In this document: in pieces, positions 20,354 to 29,518 of the stretch
Layout: each line of letters begins with the position of its first letter
Numbering within the stretch: position 1 is the first letter of the stretch
DNA from: Hyphomicrobiales bacterium
GTDB taxonomy: Bacteria; Pseudomonadota; Alphaproteobacteria; Rhizobiales; Aestuariivirgaceae
Assembly: GCA_026990765.1 (NCBI GenBank)
Contig: JALXCV010000108.1
Span: 50,798-114,797 of the forward strand
Length of the DNA: 64,000 bases
Direction of reading: 5' to 3'
Program-made: the position numbers and the translations under genes
The notes under the pieces: generated by a model
The model's input: only the letters and a program-made list of their open reading frames with translations
Database searches by the model: none
Told to the model about the DNA's origin: nothing

Positions 20354-21760
20354 TCAAATAAAACTTTCAAACCGCCGCTTTGCCAGATTTATTCGGCTAT
20401 CTCCAAACCGCACTGACAGATGGGTCAGCATGCCTTCAAGATCATCTTCGCGTGATAAAACCTCGCCATTTTGATAGAGCCAGGCAATCTGTGCACCTTC
20501 TTCAACCGGTATCTCGATTTCCAGAATGTGATCAGATTGAGACAGCTTGTCTTCAATAGTTGAAAACAGGGTTTCAATCCCCTCACCTGTTGCAGCTGAA
20601 ATCAGAACAGTATTTTTCCTGTTTGCAGCCCTTTGCCGGTAAATATCCAGATCATCAGCATCAAGCAGATCAGCCTTGTTCCAGACTTCTATCGTATTGT
20701 CACGGACTTCCTCATCCACCCCAAGTTCTGCAAGCACTTTGAGCACATCATCACGCTGGGCATCGCTGTCAGGATGCGAAATATCGCGAACATGCACCAG
20801 TTGCTGAGCGCTGAGCACTTCTTCAAGTGTCGCCCTGAATGCAGCTATCAGTTGGGTTGGAAGATTGGCGATGAAACCGACTGTATCAGACAGGATAACC
20901 TTTCGTCCGTGAGGCAGTTCCAGCTGCCGCATTGTCGGGTCAAGTGTGGCAAATAACAGGTCCTTGGCCAGGACATCACCAGTTGTCACCTTGTTGAACA
21001 GAGTGGATTTGCCAGCATTTGTGTAACCAACCAGAGCCACCACCGGGAAAGGAACCTTCTGGCGGGCCTTGCGGTGCAAATTGCGGGTTTTGGTTACCTT
21101 TTCCAGTTGCTTTTCCAGCTTCTTGATACGTGTTTGTAATTCGCGCCGGTCAGACTCAATCTGGCGTTCACCCGGACCACCCATGAAACCTGCACCACCG
21201 CGCTGTCTTTCAAGGTGGGTCCATGAACGAACCAGTCGTGAGCGCTGATAGGCCAGATGGGCCAGATCAACCTGCAGGCGACCTTCCTTTGTCTGGGCGC
21301 GTCTGCCGAATATTTCCAGAATAAGACCAGTTCTATCAAGGGTTTTGCAATCCCATTCCTTCTCAAGATTGCGCTGCTGGCTGGGTGACAGCCTGGTATT
21401 GGTGATCACCAGTTCGATATCTTCTTTTGCAACGATTTTGCCAATATCGCGAACCTTGCCCGAACCGATATAGGTTGCCGGTGTTATAGAGCCGGGATTG
21501 ACAACCTCAACCCCCACAACATCGAGTTCTATGGCCTCAGCCAGCCCGGTGATTTCTTCAATATCAGCCTCAACAGAGCGGGCAGGCAATTCACGGGTGT
21601 TTTTGCTGTTTTGCTCAACAATATGCACGATGAAGGCCCGTACTGGCGGTTCTTCTTCATTGTGGAAACTCATCGCATGTCGCGATGTGTCATTTTCTCG
21701 GGTTTTCATACCCTGATGTTTTTCGGAGTTGTCAGTGGTCACCTGAACCGTCATCTTCAA
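20354..21760 (-). CDS. hflX: Ribosome-associated GTPase HflX
   Basis: GTPase that splits stalled ribosomes under stress. The N-terminal HflX domain has [20 protein letters not shown] and [13 protein letters not shown], then a coiled-coil linker, then the G domain: G1 [13 protein letters not shown]3 DTVGFI and G4 NKAD. Its 468 residues include an extended N-terminus. The upstream ATG at 21760 overlaps the end of hfq by 29 bp; ATGs at 21709 and 21673 are alternatives. hfq-hflX is the standard operon order. Confidence 0.95.
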   Translation of the reverse strand: MKMTVQVTTDNSEKHQGMKTRENDTSRHAMSFHNEEEPPVRAFIVHIVEQNSKNTRELPARSVEADIEEITGLAEAIELDVVGVEVVNPGSITPATYIGSGKVRDIGKIVAKEDIELVITNTRLSPSQQRNLEKEWDCKTLDRTGLILEIFGRRAQTKEGRLQVDLAHLAYQRSRLVRSWTHLERQRGGAGFMGGPGERQIESDRRELQTRIKKLEKQLEKVTKTRNLHRKARQKVPFPVVALVGYTNAGKSTLFNKVTTGDVLAKDLLFATLDPTMRQLELPHGRKVILSDTVGFIANLPTQLIAAFRATLEEVLSAQQLVHVRDISHPDSDAQRDDVLKVLAELGVDEEVRDNTIEVWNKADLLDADDLDIYRQRAANRKNTVLISAATGEGIETLFSTIEDKLSQSDHILEIEIPVEEGAQIAWLYQNGEVLSREDDLEGMLTHLSVRFGDSRINLAKRRFESFI

Positions 21761-21980
21761 ACAAGCTTATCTGCTGTCCTGGCATGATAGTGGATATTGC
21801 GTGTTTGTAAACCAGCTGTGACATGCCATCACGCCGCAACAACACGCAAAAATTGTCAAACCAGGTAACAACACCTTGCAACTTTACACCATTGACCAGA
21901 AACACGGTTGCCGGAACCTTGTTTTTGCGAATGTGATTTAAAAATGTGTCCTGTAGATTTTGGATCTTGTCATTGGCCAT
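21732..21980 (-). CDS. hfq: RNA chaperone Hfq
   Basis: Hexameric Sm-like chaperone for small RNAs. The 82-residue product starts at the ATG at 21980 ([19 protein letters not shown]); an upstream in-frame ATG at 22034 would add 18 unconserved residues. Sm1 covers [20 protein letters not shown], and Sm2 contains the diagnostic YKHAISTI. It is transcribed with hflX, whose proposed start lies inside the last codons of hfq. Confidence 0.97.
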   Translation of the reverse strand: MANDKIQNLQDTFLNHIRKNKVPATVFLVNGVKLQGVVTWFDNFCVLLRRDGMSQLVYKHAISTIMPGQQISLFEDDGSGDH

Positions 21981-22148
21981 TGTCTGTCCCTCTTTTCGGG
22001 GTTGTGGTGTATGAATGAAGCATTTTGTACTCACATCCAGCTTGTCATGTTAGCAGGGTTTTATGAAATACCCTCCTCCCTGCCTTTATTGGTAACATAT
22101 AAATTTCGTCTTGGCGACAGTTTCGACAATTTGACTGAAATTGTGCTT

Positions 22149-23525
22149 TTAAAAATATTCCAGACCCACATGAAACAGGTTTTGCAACTCTTGCACCTGA
22201 TTGCTCAGGGCAAACATTATTACCTTGTCATGCGGTTTGATCTCGGTACTGCCATCAGGTGTTATTATTTCATCACCCCGCCAGATAGCCCCTATTCGGA
22301 CACCTTCGGGCAAATCAATATTGCGCAATTGCTCGCCAATCATGGGTGAGGTTTCCAGTGCTTCAGCTTCCACAACCTCCCCGGCCCCGCCCAGCACCGG
22401 TTGCACGCCACGTATCCGGCCCCGGCGCACATGCCGCAATATTCCAGATACTGTTACACTTCTCGGGTCAATTACCGCATCCAGCCCGATTGCCTGTGCC
22501 AGTGGCCCGACATTGAAACTGGAAACCAGAGACATGCTTTGCCCAGCACCCTGCTGCTTGGCCAGCATACCGGCCAGAATATTCACCTTGTCATCATTGG
22601 TCAGGGCTATAAATGCTTCTGTCTGGTAAACACCAGCCTCGCGCATGGTTTCCTCATCCAGTACCGAGCCATTCAAAACCACTGTGCGTTTCAAAATTTC
22701 TGAAATCTCTTCAGCCCTTGCTTCATCGTCTTCAACGATTCGGACCTTGATTTTGGAATCGCGTTCTTCCAGTTTCTGGGCAACATATAATCCGATATTG
22801 CCGCCGCCACCAATAAGCACATGACTGGCCGGTTCTTCATCAAGACCAAACAGCGTCATCACCCTGTGGGCGCTTTCCTGTTTGGCAATAAGGAAAACTT
22901 CATCTCCAGCCAGCATCTGATCATCACCATGCGGCACTGTAAGCACCCCATCATGCATGATTGCCACCACTACCGCCCCCAGATCAGGGAACAGGTCGGT
23001 GAGCTGTGACAAAGGTGTATTGATTACCGGGCATTCTTCATGCAGTGTCATGCCGATAGCTATGGCTTTTTCATCAGCAAAATAAACGGCTTCAAATGCT
23101 CCCGGCAGCGCCAGACGCCGCAATACCATTTCACCAACAGCAATTTCTGGTGAAATGATTACATCAATAGCCGTATTATCGCGGGTAAACAATTTGCGGT
23201 AAGCCGGTTTCAGATAGGTCTGGGCGCGAACCCTGGCGATCTTGGTTGGTATCTCAAACAGACCATTAGCCACTTCGCAGGCCATCATGTTAACTTCATC
23301 AACAAAAGTTGCGGCAATAATCATGTCGGCATCAAACGCCCCTGCCCGCTCCAGCACATCCGGGTGTGAACCATGCCCGACAATGCCCTGAATATCCTGT
23401 GATGAGGATATTGACTGGATAAGCTCTTCTGATGTGTCAATCAGGGTCACATCATTTTTTTCACCTGCCAGTCTTTCAGCAATACCGCGTCCGACCTGCC
23501 CTGCTCCGCAAATTATTATTTTCAT
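22149..23525 (-). CDS. trkA: Trk system potassium uptake protein TrkA
   Basis: Peripheral regulatory subunit of Trk potassium transporters that binds NAD(H)/ATP. The protein has two RCK units: the first Rossmann motif is IIICGAGQVGRGIAERL at the N-terminus and the second is VLIGGGGNIGLYVAQKL near residue 235; each is followed by a TrkA-C domain. The 458 residues are standard. It lies upstream of hfq-hflX on the same strand, as in rhizobial genomes, with a 168-bp gap. No trkH/G membrane subunit is in the window. Confidence 0.95.
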   Translation of the reverse strand: MKIIICGAGQVGRGIAERLAGEKNDVTLIDTSEELIQSISSSQDIQGIVGHGSHPDVLERAGAFDADMIIAATFVDEVNMMACEVANGLFEIPTKIARVRAQTYLKPAYRKLFTRDNTAIDVIISPEIAVGEMVLRRLALPGAFEAVYFADEKAIAIGMTLHEECPVINTPLSQLTDLFPDLGAVVVAIMHDGVLTVPHGDDQMLAGDEVFLIAKQESAHRVMTLFGLDEEPASHVLIGGGGNIGLYVAQKLEERDSKIKVRIVEDDEARAEEISEILKRTVVLNGSVLDEETMREAGVYQTEAFIALTNDDKVNILAGMLAKQQGAGQSMSLVSSFNVGPLAQAIGLDAVIDPRSVTVSGILRHVRRGRIRGVQPVLGGAGEVVEAEALETSPMIGEQLRNIDLPEGVRIGAIWRGDEIITPDGSTEIKPHDKVIMFALSNQVQELQNLFHVGLEYF

Positions 23526-23579
23526 ATTTCATGCGCCATAGTTGATTTGATGAAACCTGTTTATCACAAACACACGCTT

Positions 23580-24452
23580 CTAGCCAAGAAACTCAACCAG
23601 CGCATCGCAGAACACGTCATTTTTATCCCCTGAAACCATATGTCTGGCCCCGGTAACGTCAGTCAGTTTTGCATGCGGCAGCAGGGCCATGAATTTTTCA
23701 GCTTCATCTTCGCCCACAAGTTCACTGTCGCGGCCCCTGATCAATAAAACCGGTATAGTGATTCCCGCAGCCAGCTTGCGCAATTGTGCTTCAATCTCAT
23801 CAGTATGGCTATCAATGGCCTTGCGGCTGGTGACGAATTTTGGATCCCAGTGCCAGCGATAACGCCCATCAGCAGTTTTACGCAGGTTTTTTGACAAGCC
23901 GGACAAATCCTTGGGCTTTGGGCGGTGCGGAAGATAGCTGGAAATTGCATCGGCTGCCTCTTCAAGACTGGCAAACCCTTCAATAGCCTTGTCACCCATA
24001 AATCCCAAAATTCTGTGTACTCCCGAGCGTTTCATGAACGGGGTAATATCAACCAGCACCAGCGATGACATGATACTATGTTCCGCCCTGCCCTCAGCCA
24101 GCATGGAAGCCATACCCCCCAGTGATGCCCCGACAACTACCGGCCTGTCATATTGTTTGCATATTTCATTCAAATCACCGGCAAAGGCATCAAATGTGTA
24201 ATCACCATCATCTGCCCAGTCACTGTCACCATGGCCGCGCTGATCTATTGCAATGGCAGTAAAACCGCGTCTGGCAAGGATTTTTGCTGTTGCATCCCAT
24301 GAATGGCGTGTCTGGCCACCACCATGCAGCAGAATGACAGTCCTGCCCCTTGACTTTACAGCTGGGCATTCGAACCGGTCACCTACAATTTTGTTATTGC
24401 CGGTTCCGATATATGAAACATGTGTTTTTTTGATATTTTCAGAGGATTTCAT
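23580..24452 (-). CDS. Alpha/beta hydrolase
   Basis: Predicted serine hydrolase or esterase. Visible elements are the oxyanion-hole motif ILLHGGGQTRHSW, the strand-helix AIDQRGHGDSDW, the nucleophile elbow VVGASLGGMAS (GxSxG) and the catalytic His in GARHMVSGD. The ATG at 24452 is chosen; an in-frame extension to 24494 lacks conserved sequence. It is followed on the same strand by no partner; the upstream neighbour is a second hydrolase 38 bp away, probably co-transcribed. Substrate unknown. Confidence 0.85.
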   Translation of the reverse strand: MKSSENIKKTHVSYIGTGNNKIVGDRFECPAVKSRGRTVILLHGGGQTRHSWDATAKILARRGFTAIAIDQRGHGDSDWADDGDYTFDAFAGDLNEICKQYDRPVVVGASLGGMASMLAEGRAEHSIMSSLVLVDITPFMKRSGVHRILGFMGDKAIEGFASLEEAADAISSYLPHRPKPKDLSGLSKNLRKTADGRYRWHWDPKFVTSRKAIDSHTDEIEAQLRKLAAGITIPVLLIRGRDSELVGEDEAEKFMALLPHAKLTDVTGARHMVSGDKNDVFCDALVEFLG

Positions 24453-24490
24453 CAACTGACCTTTGCCCGTGAGGCTGACAGATGTCAAGT

Positions 24491-25246
24491 TCACGTAATA
24501 TGGTAATCATAAAGAAATGCTCTGACTTCCTTCTTGTAGGCAGGATCACCAACAGCCTTCATATGGTCTTTTCCGGCAAGCAACACACCTTTTGCCCCCG
24601 GTATCACCTCAACCAGCGGCTCGATTGGTCCGGCAACATCATCAATATCCCCGGCAATCACCAGAACCGGACTGGTAATGGTTGCCAGTTCTTCCATGGT
24701 GATCTTGTGTCCACGCGAACGCATACAGGCAGCAAGTGCCTTCAGATCAGATTTGGTCTGGATAGCAAATCGCAAAAAGGCTCGAGGTTCTGGATCACTG
24801 ACCAGCGCCCGGTCACCGGTTTCCAGTGCTTTGGCAATTGCATCACCGCGTCCAAATCCTCGCACCATATTATAGGCAAGCCCGGCCAATATAGCCTTTT
24901 TGACATATTCTCGATGATATATTGCCATGATAGCGGTTATTCTGGCTCCCATGGAGTAGCCCATCACATCACAGCTATTGATACCCAGATGATCAAGCAG
25001 CCTGCAGGCATCTTCAGCCATGAATCTGGCATCATAGCTTTCAGTATCATACAGTTTTTCGCTGTCTCCATGCCCGCGATTGTCAATCAGGATCACCTGC
25101 CTGCCAAGTTTGACCAGAAACTCTACCCATCCGGTTGATTGCCAGTTCACCCGCCAATTGGAAGCAAACCCGTGAATCAGCAATATTGGTTCGCCAGATC
25201 CTTTGACCTCATATGCAATGCGAACCCCGTTGGAATTAAAATCCGG
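24491..25246 (-). CDS. Alpha/beta hydrolase
   Basis: Second predicted serine hydrolase. Motifs: LLIHGFASNWRVNWQ, LIDNRGHGDSEK, nucleophile elbow VMGYSMGARITA (GxSxG) and catalytic His in AGKDHMKAV. A TTG at 25246 preceded by an AGGAG ribosome site is preferred as start, giving MPDFNSNGVRIAYEVKG, a common N-terminus in this subgroup; the frame remains open upstream to 25291. Probably co-transcribed with the next hydrolase gene. Confidence 0.82.
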   Translation of the reverse strand, partial: PDFNSNGVRIAYEVKGSGEPILLIHGFASNWRVNWQSTGWVEFLVKLGRQVILIDNRGHGDSEKLYDTESYDARFMAEDACRLLDHLGINSCDVMGYSMGARITAIMAIYHREYVKKAILAGLAYNMVRGFGRGDAIAKALETGDRALVSDPEPRAFLRFAIQTKSDLKALAACMRSRGHKITMEELATITSPVLVIAGDIDDVAGPIEPLVEVIPGAKGVLLAGKDHMKAVGDPAYKKEVRAFLYDYHIT

Positions 25247-25275
25247 CAAAATATCAAGCTCCTGAAAAGTAAGAC

Positions 25276-25303
25276 GGCGACGTCTCCCCAAGTAGACGCC
25301 GCC
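25276..25303 (-). other. Hairpin upstream of the hydrolase gene
   Basis: GGCGACGTCT and AGACGCCGCC pair in 9 of 10 positions around an 8-nt loop, about 30 bp upstream of the preferred TTG start. It could be an attenuator or an operator; no U-tract supports a terminator. Confidence 0.35.
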
Positions 25304-25522
25304 GCTTATATGGCACTTAAGGTCCCGTGTTTCCAGTCAGTGTTGTCCCCTGCAAACTGAAAACCCTTAAAGTGCCTCTCATCATCAGGTATGCCAATAA
25401 CGAGTTGTCATTCCCCTGCCCTTTGAGAACCTGAATATGCCTCATTTTGAGGGAAATTAAAATTTGAATCAATTTTTAGGGTAAAGTACTTGTTAACAAG
25501 CTGTCGGGCTGACAATATAGTT

Positions 25523-27088
25523 TCACTTTTGGATCAGTGATATTACATCTCGAATGACTTGTGATCTGTCTTGATCAGCATTGATGCGCCGCCATTCAAT
25601 ATTCCCCAGATCATAGTCAAGTTGCTGTTTTACCACTTCAATATTGGCATCAGACGCATCACCCTTGCGCCCGGCCACCCGGCTGAACAAGGTTTGCCTT
25701 GGAACATCAAGCCAGATGCCGGTAAATTCTGCCTGATGCCGGTCAGCCAGCTTTTGCATGGCAATTCGTTCATCAGCTTTGGAAAATACCGCATCAACAA
25801 TAACGCTGTAACCGGCTTTAAGGGTTTTTTCAGCCAGAATCTCCATTTGCGAATAGACTTTCCGGTTTGCCTGCATTGTATAGGCACTGGCATCAAGGCG
25901 CTCGGTTTCAGATACATTGAACAGATTTTTCCGTATAAGGTCGGTTCTTAGATGAATAGCACCTGGCAGATGTGCAACATGCGGGGCCAGCATTGCCGCT
26001 ATTGTGGTTTTGCCCGATCCGGAAAGACCACCAATTGCGATCAGCCCCGGCTTTGGATTGTCAAGTCCGGCAAGAGCTGCATGTAAATATCTGTCAATTC
26101 CGCTTTTAAGTGAAGTCTCATCATCACTTACCAAAGCCTTGTCAGCTTGCACATAAGCCCTGATTGCCGCCCGCATTGCCATAAATAGCGGCAGTGCAAC
26201 CAGGCCTTCATACTGGTGAATATCATTACCCAGATACAGATACTGATTGAGCAGACAATTGGCCAGATCAACCCGTTCATTGACAATAAGGTCCATCAGC
26301 ACAAAGGCCAGATCATACAATATGTCACTGGTGCCCAGTTCTTCGGAAAATTCAAGAGCATCAAACAGTACCGGCTTGTTCTTGAACAACACAATATTGC
26401 TCAGGTGCAAATCACCATGACATCGCCTGACATAGCCTTCGCCCCCGCGCCTGTCCAAAAGATCTGGCAGTTTTTTGATGCTTTGGGCAAATGACAATTC
26501 AAGCTTTCTGGTTATGTCAGTAGAAACTGGAGCTGCTGCGCGTTCAAGATTACCGGCAATCTGCAAAGCCAGATCAAGCACCCTTGCCGCCCCTGCGGTT
26601 TCATTGAATATTTTTGCTTTGGCATGTGAATCTATGATGGTTGCTGCCAGAGCCTTGACATGATTACTGTCCAGCCGGTTATCAACAATCATGTTGCTGA
26701 AAATGTCAGCCTGATCAAACCGCCGCATTTTCATTGCCCACTCAACCACTTCCCCGTCACCAGCAAACTGCAATCGCCCCTGCCTGTCTTGAGTAACCGC
26801 AACAAGTTCAAGATAAATCTCAGGAGCATTTACCGAATTCAACTCCAGTTCCCTTGCCATCGCTTCATGGCGTTTGTCCAGACTGGAAAAATCAAGATAT
26901 GGCAGCTTTACTGCTCTTTTGACCTTGTAGGCATAATCGCCTGCAAGAAATACGATAGCAGCATGAGTTTCACACTGCTCAATCCTGTCAACCCAATGAT
27001 TGTAACTTTGCGGGTCAGTGAAGAACTGTACTATTTTATCTTGCATAGGCGCTAACTGATCCCTTGACAGATGGTATTCATGCGACAC
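25523..27088 (-). CDS. Fused aminoglycoside phosphotransferase-like and P-loop kinase protein
   Basis: Two-domain protein (COG2187 plus COG0645 type). The N-terminal half resembles a small-molecule kinase: AYKVKRAVKLPYLDFSSLDK, the Brenner-type loop RRCHGDLHLSNIVLF (about residue 225) and FDALEFSEELGTSDILYDLA. The C-terminal half has a P-loop GGLSGSGKTTIAAML (about residue 352) and downstream HLRTDLIRKNLF, as in small nucleoside or gluconate-type kinases. The 521 residues match the fused family. The substrate is unknown. It is monocistronic. Confidence 0.85.
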   Translation of the reverse strand: MSHEYHLSRDQLAPMQDKIVQFFTDPQSYNHWVDRIEQCETHAAIVFLAGDYAYKVKRAVKLPYLDFSSLDKRHEAMARELELNSVNAPEIYLELVAVTQDRQGRLQFAGDGEVVEWAMKMRRFDQADIFSNMIVDNRLDSNHVKALAATIIDSHAKAKIFNETAGAARVLDLALQIAGNLERAAAPVSTDITRKLELSFAQSIKKLPDLLDRRGGEGYVRRCHGDLHLSNIVLFKNKPVLFDALEFSEELGTSDILYDLAFVLMDLIVNERVDLANCLLNQYLYLGNDIHQYEGLVALPLFMAMRAAIRAYVQADKALVSDDETSLKSGIDRYLHAALAGLDNPKPGLIAIGGLSGSGKTTIAAMLAPHVAHLPGAIHLRTDLIRKNLFNVSETERLDASAYTMQANRKVYSQMEILAEKTLKAGYSVIVDAVFSKADERIAMQKLADRHQAEFTGIWLDVPRQTLFSRVAGRKGDASDANIEVVKQQLDYDLGNIEWRRINADQDRSQVIRDVISLIQK

Positions 27089-27186
27089 AACCCAATTTCA
27101 CACTTGCAGCCCGATTATATCACCCAATCAAGAAGCCTTCTATCCACCACGCTAGAAGAGTGAGATAAAAAACTGCTGGTTTATAT

Positions 27187-27328
27187 CGCTCACGCGAATG
27201 GCCTTGCGGCCAAACGCTCCGCGAGGGCTAAAGGGGTCGTCGCTTCGCTGGGTTTGGATTTATTCCGCTCACGCGAATGGCCTAACGGCCAAACACTCCG
27301 CGAGGGCTAAAGAGGTCGTCGCTTCGCT
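27187..27328. repeat. Two copies of a 63-bp palindrome-containing repeat
   Basis: Copies at 27187-27249 and 27266-27328 (period 79 bp) differ at only a few positions. Each contains the hairpin TGGCC-N4-GGCCA (loop ttgc or taac) followed by CTCCGCGAG and GGTCGTCGCTTCGCT. They are noncoding, REP-like and outside the mobile element by the boundary proposed here. Confidence 0.85.
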
Positions 27329-27403
27329 CCTCCACTGCGGCGTTACTGTAAGCTTTTACGTGCTGCCAATAGTGGCCTTGCACCTTACCAACATGCACAC
27401 CAA

Positions 27404-27595
27404 TCCAACACGCCAGTGTTGGCAAGCGCAACGCGCGCCGGGCGAATGCCCGCCCTTTTCGGAGATGTGAGCGCAAGCGAACTATCGTGAGAAAAAACAT
27501 TTCCAACACGCCAGTGTTGGCAAGCGCGACTGCGCGCCGGGCGAATGCCCGCCCTTTTCGGAGATGTGAGCGCAAGCGAACTATCGTGAGAAAAA
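27404..27595. repeat. Two tandem copies of a 93-bp REP-like repeat
   Basis: Copies at 27404-27496 and 27502-27595 (period 98 bp) are nearly identical. Each begins with the perfect hairpin CCAACAC-gcca-GTGTTGG, then CGGGC-gaat-GCCCG, and ends with GAGCGCAAGCGAACTATCG. Opposite-strand reading frames across them repeat the same peptide and are not genes. The second copy abuts the left attachment site. Confidence 0.85.
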
Positions 27596-27596
27596 T

Positions 27597-27606
27597 AAAT
27601 GGTGCG
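27597..27606 (+). other. attL core, left end of the element
   Basis: AAATGGTGCG, identical to 49890-49899. Left of it is chromosomal repeat DNA with an A-rich run similar to the one left of attR. Right of it the sequence continues as the missing 3' end of the recombinase gene. Confidence 0.8.
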
Positions 27607-27706
27607 CCTCGAAGTGGAAACTTCGAACGCTTTATTTGATGAATTGTCCGACTGGAATAAGTACCTAAAGGGTGAAAATATTGACTTTCGGGGGCCGACA
27701 CCATGA
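27599..27706 (+). other. Displaced 3' end of the recombinase gene
   Basis: In the integrated state this is a 35-codon open frame (MVRLEVETSNALFDEL...) cut off from the recombinase by 22 kb. In the circular form it fuses in frame after codon 514 of the recombinase (both read ATG GTG CG at the core) and ends at TGA 27704-27706, overlapping the mobC ATG at 27703. An upstream in-frame TAA at 27596 shows it is not part of a longer chromosomal gene. Confidence 0.8.
27609..27626. repeat. Perfect inverted repeat next to attL
   Basis: TCGAAGT-ggaa-ACTTCGA forms a 7-bp stem with a GGAA loop 3 bp inside the element. It may be a recombinase-binding arm or part of the origin of transfer; TAAGTACC at 27658-27665 faintly recalls the nic region of RSF1010-type origins. 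Confidence 0.45.
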
Positions 27707-28152
27707 GCGCACCCCTTACCCATCACAAGGCAAATTCGGTCAAAAACTCCTATCAAGCGGCTTCTGCATCAGCGTGTAAACCCAAAAAGAAAGCGCCACG
27801 CATCACCCTGCGCCTGACTGAAGAAGAACTGACAAAACTCAAAAAACTATCCGGCGGCTTATCTCTGAGCGGCTACATCCGTGACTGCCTGTTTGGAAAG
27901 AATGCCTCGCCACGCAAAGTGCGCTCCCGCGTTCCTGTCAAAGATCAGGAAGCTCTTGCGCAAGTGCTTGGCCTTTTGGGGCAAACGCGCATTGCCAATA
28001 ACCTCAACCAAATCGCTCATGAGGCCAATTGTGGTTCGCTGCTTATGGATGAGTATACAGAAATCGAGATCAAGAAAGCTTGTGCTCATATTGCCTTTAT
28101 TCGGGTCAAACTCATTGAAGCACTGGGACTTAAGGACGGGAGCAAGAAATGA
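27703..28152 (+). CDS. mobC: MobC-like relaxosome accessory protein
   Basis: Small DNA-binding protein predicted to help the relaxase open the origin of transfer. A basic N-terminus is followed by a ribbon-helix-helix-like segment RITLRLTEEELTKLKKLSGG and LSGYIRDCLFGK, then the MobC helical region LAQVLGLLGQTRIANNLNQI typical of the Bac-mobilization family. The 149 residues fit. The start overlaps TGA of the displaced recombinase end, and its own stop overlaps the relaxase start by 4 bp. Confidence 0.88.
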   Translation: MSAPLTHHKANSVKNSYQAASASACKPKKKAPRITLRLTEEELTKLKKLSGGLSLSGYIRDCLFGKNASPRKVRSRVPVKDQEALAQVLGLLGQTRIANNLNQIAHEANCGSLLMDEYTEIEIKKACAHIAFIRVKLIEALGLKDGSKK

Positions 28153-29435
28153 TCCTTAAAGGAAGCCAGAGGGCTGGCGGGAGGCAACTTGCCCTTCATC
28201 TACTCAAAACAGATGAGAATGAACATGTCGAGATTCATGAAGTCAGTGGCTTTATGTCCGATACGCCAATAGAAGCGTTTAACGAAGCCTATGCGATTAG
28301 TCGTGGCACAAAATGCAATCAGTTTCTTTTTTCCTTAAGCCTCAGCCCGCCCGAAAAAGAAAGCGTGCCTGTTGATGTTTTTGAAAAAGCCATTGCCGAT
28401 ATTGAAAACAAACTTGGCCTTGCAGGCCAGCCCCGTGTCATTGTCTTTCACGAAAAGGAAGGCCGCCGCCATGCACATTGTGTTTGGTCGCGTATAGACG
28501 TCGAAAAAATGAAGGCAATCAACCTGCCGCATTTCAAACTGAAACTGCGGGACGTTTCCCGTGAGCTATATCTTGAAAATAACTGGAAAATGCCACGTGG
28601 TCTGGTGAGCAGTGAAGAACGCAATCCGCTGAACTTCACCCAGGCTGAATGGCAACAAGCCAAACGCATCAAGCAAGACCCTCGCGCTATCAAAGAAGTG
28701 TTTCAAGATTGTTGGGCAATCTCAGATTCAAGAACAGCGTTTGCCAATGCACTGGAAGAGCGCGGCTTTTATCTGGCCAAAGGTGATCGGCGTGGTTTCG
28801 TCGCCGTTGATTGGCGTGGAGAGGTTTATGCCATTTCCCGCTGGGTTGGTGTTAAGGCGAAAGATGTTAAAGCAAGGCTTGGCAGTCCTGATGAGTTGCC
28901 TTCCGTTGAAAAAACAAAACTCCAACTGGCAGCGAAGTTCACAGATAAACTCCAGCAATTTGTTGGTGAAGTAACCTCCTCTCATGGCAAAGCTGAAGCA
29001 CGTCTCAAACAAACACGTCAAGCGCTTGCCAATCGTCATCGTCAAGAACGTGCTCAACTAAAGGAAAAACAGAAAGCAAGGCGACAACAAGAAACACAAA
29101 CCCGTTCTTCGCGATTGCCAACCGGTTTGAAAGCCCTTTGGTTTCGCGTTACAGGAAAATACCGCGCTATCAAAAAGCAAAATGAAATTGAAGCCACAAA
29201 CTGCAACTTACGTGATCGGGCAGAGCGGCAAGAGTTGATTGATAAGCAACTCCGTGAGCGTAGGCACTTACAATATGAATTTCGCCTGCTACGTCATCAC
29301 TATGGAATCCAGATCAAAAAACTGAATCGCGATATGGGTGAATATTTGAAATTATCTTCCATTGAGCAAAGCAATACCTTACGACAGCGCAAGGAATCGA
29401 CCTTGCTCATACAGCAATTAAGACGGGGGCTCTAA
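28149..29435 (+). CDS. Relaxase/mobilization nuclease (MobA/VirD2-like)
   Basis: Nicks the element's origin of transfer and pilots the strand. The N-terminal 200 residues form the relaxase domain; the metal-binding motif is EGRRHAHCVWSRID (HxH near residue 115), preceded by RVIVFHEKEG. Residues after about 270 are Lys/Arg/Gln-rich coiled coil. Its 428 residues suggest a MOBP-class mobilizable-element relaxase. It overlaps mobC by 4 bp. No coupling protein or mating-pore genes are present, so transfer would depend on a helper. Confidence 0.9.
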   Translation: MILKGSQRAGGRQLALHLLKTDENEHVEIHEVSGFMSDTPIEAFNEAYAISRGTKCNQFLFSLSLSPPEKESVPVDVFEKAIADIENKLGLAGQPRVIVFHEKEGRRHAHCVWSRIDVEKMKAINLPHFKLKLRDVSRELYLENNWKMPRGLVSSEERNPLNFTQAEWQQAKRIKQDPRAIKEVFQDCWAISDSRTAFANALEERGFYLAKGDRRGFVAVDWRGEVYAISRWVGVKAKDVKARLGSPDELPSVEKTKLQLAAKFTDKLQQFVGEVTSSHGKAEARLKQTRQALANRHRQERAQLKEKQKARRQQETQTRSSRLPTGLKALWFRVTGKYRAIKKQNEIEATNCNLRDRAERQELIDKQLRERRHLQYEFRLLRHHYGIQIKKLNRDMGEYLKLSSIEQSNTLRQRKESTLLIQQLRRGL

Positions 29436-29462
29436 AACGAACTTCAAAGCATAGGTGACAAA

Positions 29463-29502
29463 TTGGGTATAATCGGGTATTATTGGGTAGTAAATTGGAT
29501 AT
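29463..29502 (+). promoter_or_regulatory. Three to four 10-bp direct repeats upstream of the Fic gene
   Basis: TTGGGTATAA, TCGGGTATTA and TTGGGTAGTA follow one another with an exact 10-bp period, and a weaker fourth unit (AATTGGATAT) reaches to within 17 bp of the Fic start. One helical turn of spacing places all copies on one DNA face. TATAAT at 29468-29473 could be a -10 box inside the first unit. Likely a cooperative operator, possibly for the winged helix at the Fic C-terminus. Confidence 0.6.
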
Positions 29503-29518
29503 TTAAGCTTTGAGCATC

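Noticed and set aside
27404..27595. Tandem repeats resembling a minimal CRISPR array
   Set aside because: Only two long units of about 93 bp with a 5-bp gap, internal palindromes, no spacers of constant length and no cas genes.
27282..27756. Two overlapping minus-strand reading frames across the repeats
   Set aside because: Their proteins consist of the repeat translated twice; no ribosome site or domain. They are by-products of the repeats.
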